DNA from: Syncephalis fuscata
Taxonomy: Eukaryota > Zoopagomycota > Zoopagomycetes > Zoopagales > Piptocephalidaceae
Assembly: GCA_025786725.1 (NCBI GenBank)
Contig: JAHLTZ010000133.1
Span: 1-23,567, forward strand
Direction of reading: 5' to 3'
Length of the DNA: 23,567 nt
Shown: piece by piece, positions 21,505 through 23,567 of the stretch
Position numbering within the stretch: position 1 is the first letter of the stretch
How the letters are laid out: the number at the start of each line of letters is the position of its first letter
Made by a program: the position numbers and the translations under genes
The notes under the pieces: model-generated
What the model saw: the letters and a program-made list of their open reading frames with translations, nothing else
Database searches by the model: none
Told to the model about the DNA's origin: nothing

Positions 21505-23567
21505 TTAAGTGTAAAAGCTAAAGATTAATAATAATAATAATAATAATAGTAATTGATTATCTATACGAGATGTAAGTTTTAATTGCTGCAGTTCTCGTGA
21601 AAGTGCGTGTGCTTCATCATGTAACTATTCGCGTTGTTAGTGAATTAGATGCAATAATACAAAGCAGCCAGCTACAACTTGCCATAGAGTCCAAATTTAT
21701 AAGTTTAGTGACATATATTATAGCTTGTTGATATCTTTTACGCTCCTTTTCGTAAACGGCTAATGTATAATAAGCTTGAGCGGCCAAATCCACACTCTAA
21801 TCATATGTATAATTAATGGCCTGTATAATAACTTTAATTAATTGACTTACCAACTGAGCTACATCATCTTCATCTTCTACCATTAATTTATAGTACATAA
21901 TTACTTCATCTTGCTTATTCTGTTTTTTGTGCAAGGCAGCCAGTTTAGACAGCGTTTCTCCTTTATCTGTCTCGTAGAGCATTGCTCGCTGATAGCATTT
22001 TATTGCTGCATTGTCCTCTCCCATGCTTTCATAGCAAGTAGCTTGGCCTTTCCACATACGTGCATCAAATGGCCTACAATAATGTAAATAAAAGCACTTA
22101 CACACAATTATTACTACCTTACTGCAGTAGCTCGTTGAAAATAAGCAATGGAATAGTGAAATAGCCGCAACATTTCGTAGGCATGGCCCAATGCAAATAG
22201 CGCACGATAATCGTAATTGTTAATATCTAAATGCTACTATTAGAATAATTGAATACAGACAGCACTTTGTATATTTACCAACAGCACGGCGATATGCTTC
22301 AATAGCTGCATGCATATTTCCTAGTTCAAGATATTCATGTCCCATCAATGTCCATGCGGCCAAATAGTGTCGATTTAGCTTTAATGCACGTCGATAATAG
22401 GAAATAGCCTTTTCGTGATCCTGACGTAACCCATAATAATTTCCTAAATGAATTACGATAATTAACAACTACTGTATTTATTATAGTCACTTCATAACAC
22501 TCACCAAGCACTAAACAAGTCTCAGGACGGTATTGTCCACTTCTTCACATTCACGCGCCAATACACTTAATTGACCGCATTCCTATTAACAAATAAAACG
22601 TGAGAGAAAGTGTCCATTTGCTCGAGTTGGTAAGGATCCTGACGACGAATATCGTCAAAGTGAGTCTCTGCCAGTGTAAAGTCTATAAGAATACATACGT
22701 GTTACTACCATCCACTATAATCAACACACCATCCATTAAGCTTTCTAACCTTGAAGTCTATATGCCTCAGATACATATAATCCTTTAATAAATCGACTAG
22801 TTGGAAATATTTGTTCTATTTTTGGTACAGTTTTCTCCATAACCTCAAAATATGCAAACTTTTCAATTGCTAAATAGCATTGAAATGCTGTTCTTGTAAA
22901 ATGATCCGACAAACGAGCCAATGTTACATTGGCCTAATTAACACATAATAAATAATCGACTATAATCCAAGTAGTACGTAGTGATGACTTACTTTATCAA
23001 ATGTATCGAAACACTCGCCCAATTCCAACCACGCACTCCAGTTAATTGGGTAACGCGTCAATGAACGTACTAATGCTTCTAATGCTCGTCATTACGTTGT
23101 TGTTGACGTAACACAAATCCAAATCTAATATATATGTATATATCAGTTATTATTCATCATATATAAATCTAATAATTACAAGTAACAATTGAATCCATCC
23201 AATTCATCACGATTAAACAATGGTTCAAGTTCTTTAATAATATCTGGTAACTCGGTATTAACTCGTTCTTCTGAATTATCTGATCCTATTTCAATAGTAG
23301 TTAATGTACTTTGTAGTTAACGTATTCACTAATAATCCTACCAAATACATCCATACATATGTCTTGCACCTCTTTTTCGCCCATCTAAACACTAATGAAT
23401 ATATCTATACTAATTATATTAATCTACTTGTCTTACTAGATATTGTGAATACAATCGAAGAAATAGTGACTTTTGGTCGGTACACTCTTTAAGTAAATGA
23501 GCACATCGGCGATATTCTTTACAATCAAAATAAATACGCGCTAGACGTAATTGATCTGGATCATTTA
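21505..23567 (-). CDS. CDC23: APC/C subunit Cdc23/APC8, TPR protein, 5' partial, 11 exons, three frame slips
   Basis: TPR scaffold subunit of the anaphase-promoting complex, a ubiquitin ligase of mitosis. Exons, in order: 23567-23437, 23384-23342, 23285-23180, 23124-22993, 22933-22750, 22682-22505, 22443-22279, 22226-22118, 22073-21851, 21796-21683, 21624-21505. About 500 aa are present; roughly 70-100 N-terminal residues lie beyond the window. APC8 blocks are [72 protein letters not shown] and [10 protein letters not shown], covering the TPR array. Coding similarity continues across three points where the frame needs one extra base: about 23085, 22583 and 22533. The gene is normally essential and single-copy, so these are more likely sequence errors than decay. 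The last intron is GC-AG. The C-terminus ends in a Leu run encoded by a TTA microsatellite. Confidence 0.9.
21527..21547. repeat. (AAT)7 microsatellite, coding for a Leu run in CDC23
   Basis: Seven exact AAT units on the plus strand, read as consecutive TTA (Leu) codons near the CDC23 stop on the minus strand. Confidence 0.9.
21625..21682 (-). other. GC-AG intron in CDC23 (last intron)
   Basis: Minus-strand donor GCAAGT after GACTCTATG and acceptor GCGAATAG before TTACATGATGAA, 58 nt. Splicing gives [15 protein letters not shown], which fits the APC8 C-terminus (alignable to EEGKALLREI in relatives). Without splicing the frame ends early in unrelated sequence. Confidence 0.75.

Noticed and set aside
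22566-22590. Possible intron acceptor (TTTATTTGTTAATAG) inside a CDC23 exon
   Set aside because: No donor exists that keeps the conserved [17 protein letters not shown] block; a 17-nt intron would be required. One missing base explains the frame better.
1-23567. CRISPR arrays, insertion sequences, operons, bacterial promoters
   Set aside because: The DNA is intron-rich eukaryotic sequence. Repeats present are simple microsatellites only, with no terminal inverted repeats or transposase or reverse-transcriptase motifs seen.

Overview
The window looks like nuclear DNA of a fungus, probably an early-diverging, AT-rich one. Genes are split by many short introns (mostly 48-62 nt, GTAAGT-like donors, CTAAY/TACTAAT-like branch sites, TAG acceptors). 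The identifiable proteins are fungal or opisthokont housekeeping proteins, and intergenic DNA is short and very AT-rich. No prokaryotic, phage, transposon, CRISPR, tRNA or rRNA feature was seen. The lineage is inferred from gene structure and family content only.

Layout: (1) 1-645 (+), 3' part of an arrestin-domain trafficking adaptor ending in a PPPPY motif, with a broken frame. (2) 1204-2769 (+), an intronless 521-aa F-box-like orphan. (3) 3596-8389 (+), dynactin p150Glued: 19 exons, 1267 aa, CAP-Gly and dynactin domains intact. (4) 8714-14351 (+), the TRAPP subunit Trs85/TRAPPC8: 18 exons, 1529 aa. (5) 14528-14974 (+), the tiny Golgi protein Kish/Ksh1 (71 aa, 5 exons; the first coding exon is only the ATG). 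(6) 15067-19256 (-), the small-subunit-processome protein Utp22/Nrap/NOL6: 10 exons, 1220 aa. (7) 20192-20994 (+), a frame-broken gene for a signal-peptide and C-terminal-TM protein, possibly kelch-like. (8) 21505-23567 (-), the APC/C TPR subunit Cdc23/APC8, cut by the window edge and carrying three one-base losses.

The genes are not a functional cluster: they serve dynein transport (dynactin), early secretory and Golgi traffic (Trs85, Ksh1, arrestin adaptor), ribosome biogenesis (Utp22) and the cell cycle (APC8). Several share trafficking themes, but nothing in the sequence shows co-regulation.

The two most notable signals are: (a) four of 58 reconstructed introns are GC-AG introns, all with the same GCAAGT donor and each in a different gene; (b) every frame break lies outside about 650-19256 and each has the form of a single lost base, which looks more like uncorrected consensus error at the flanks than true pseudogenes. 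I found no convincing undescribed multi-gene system.
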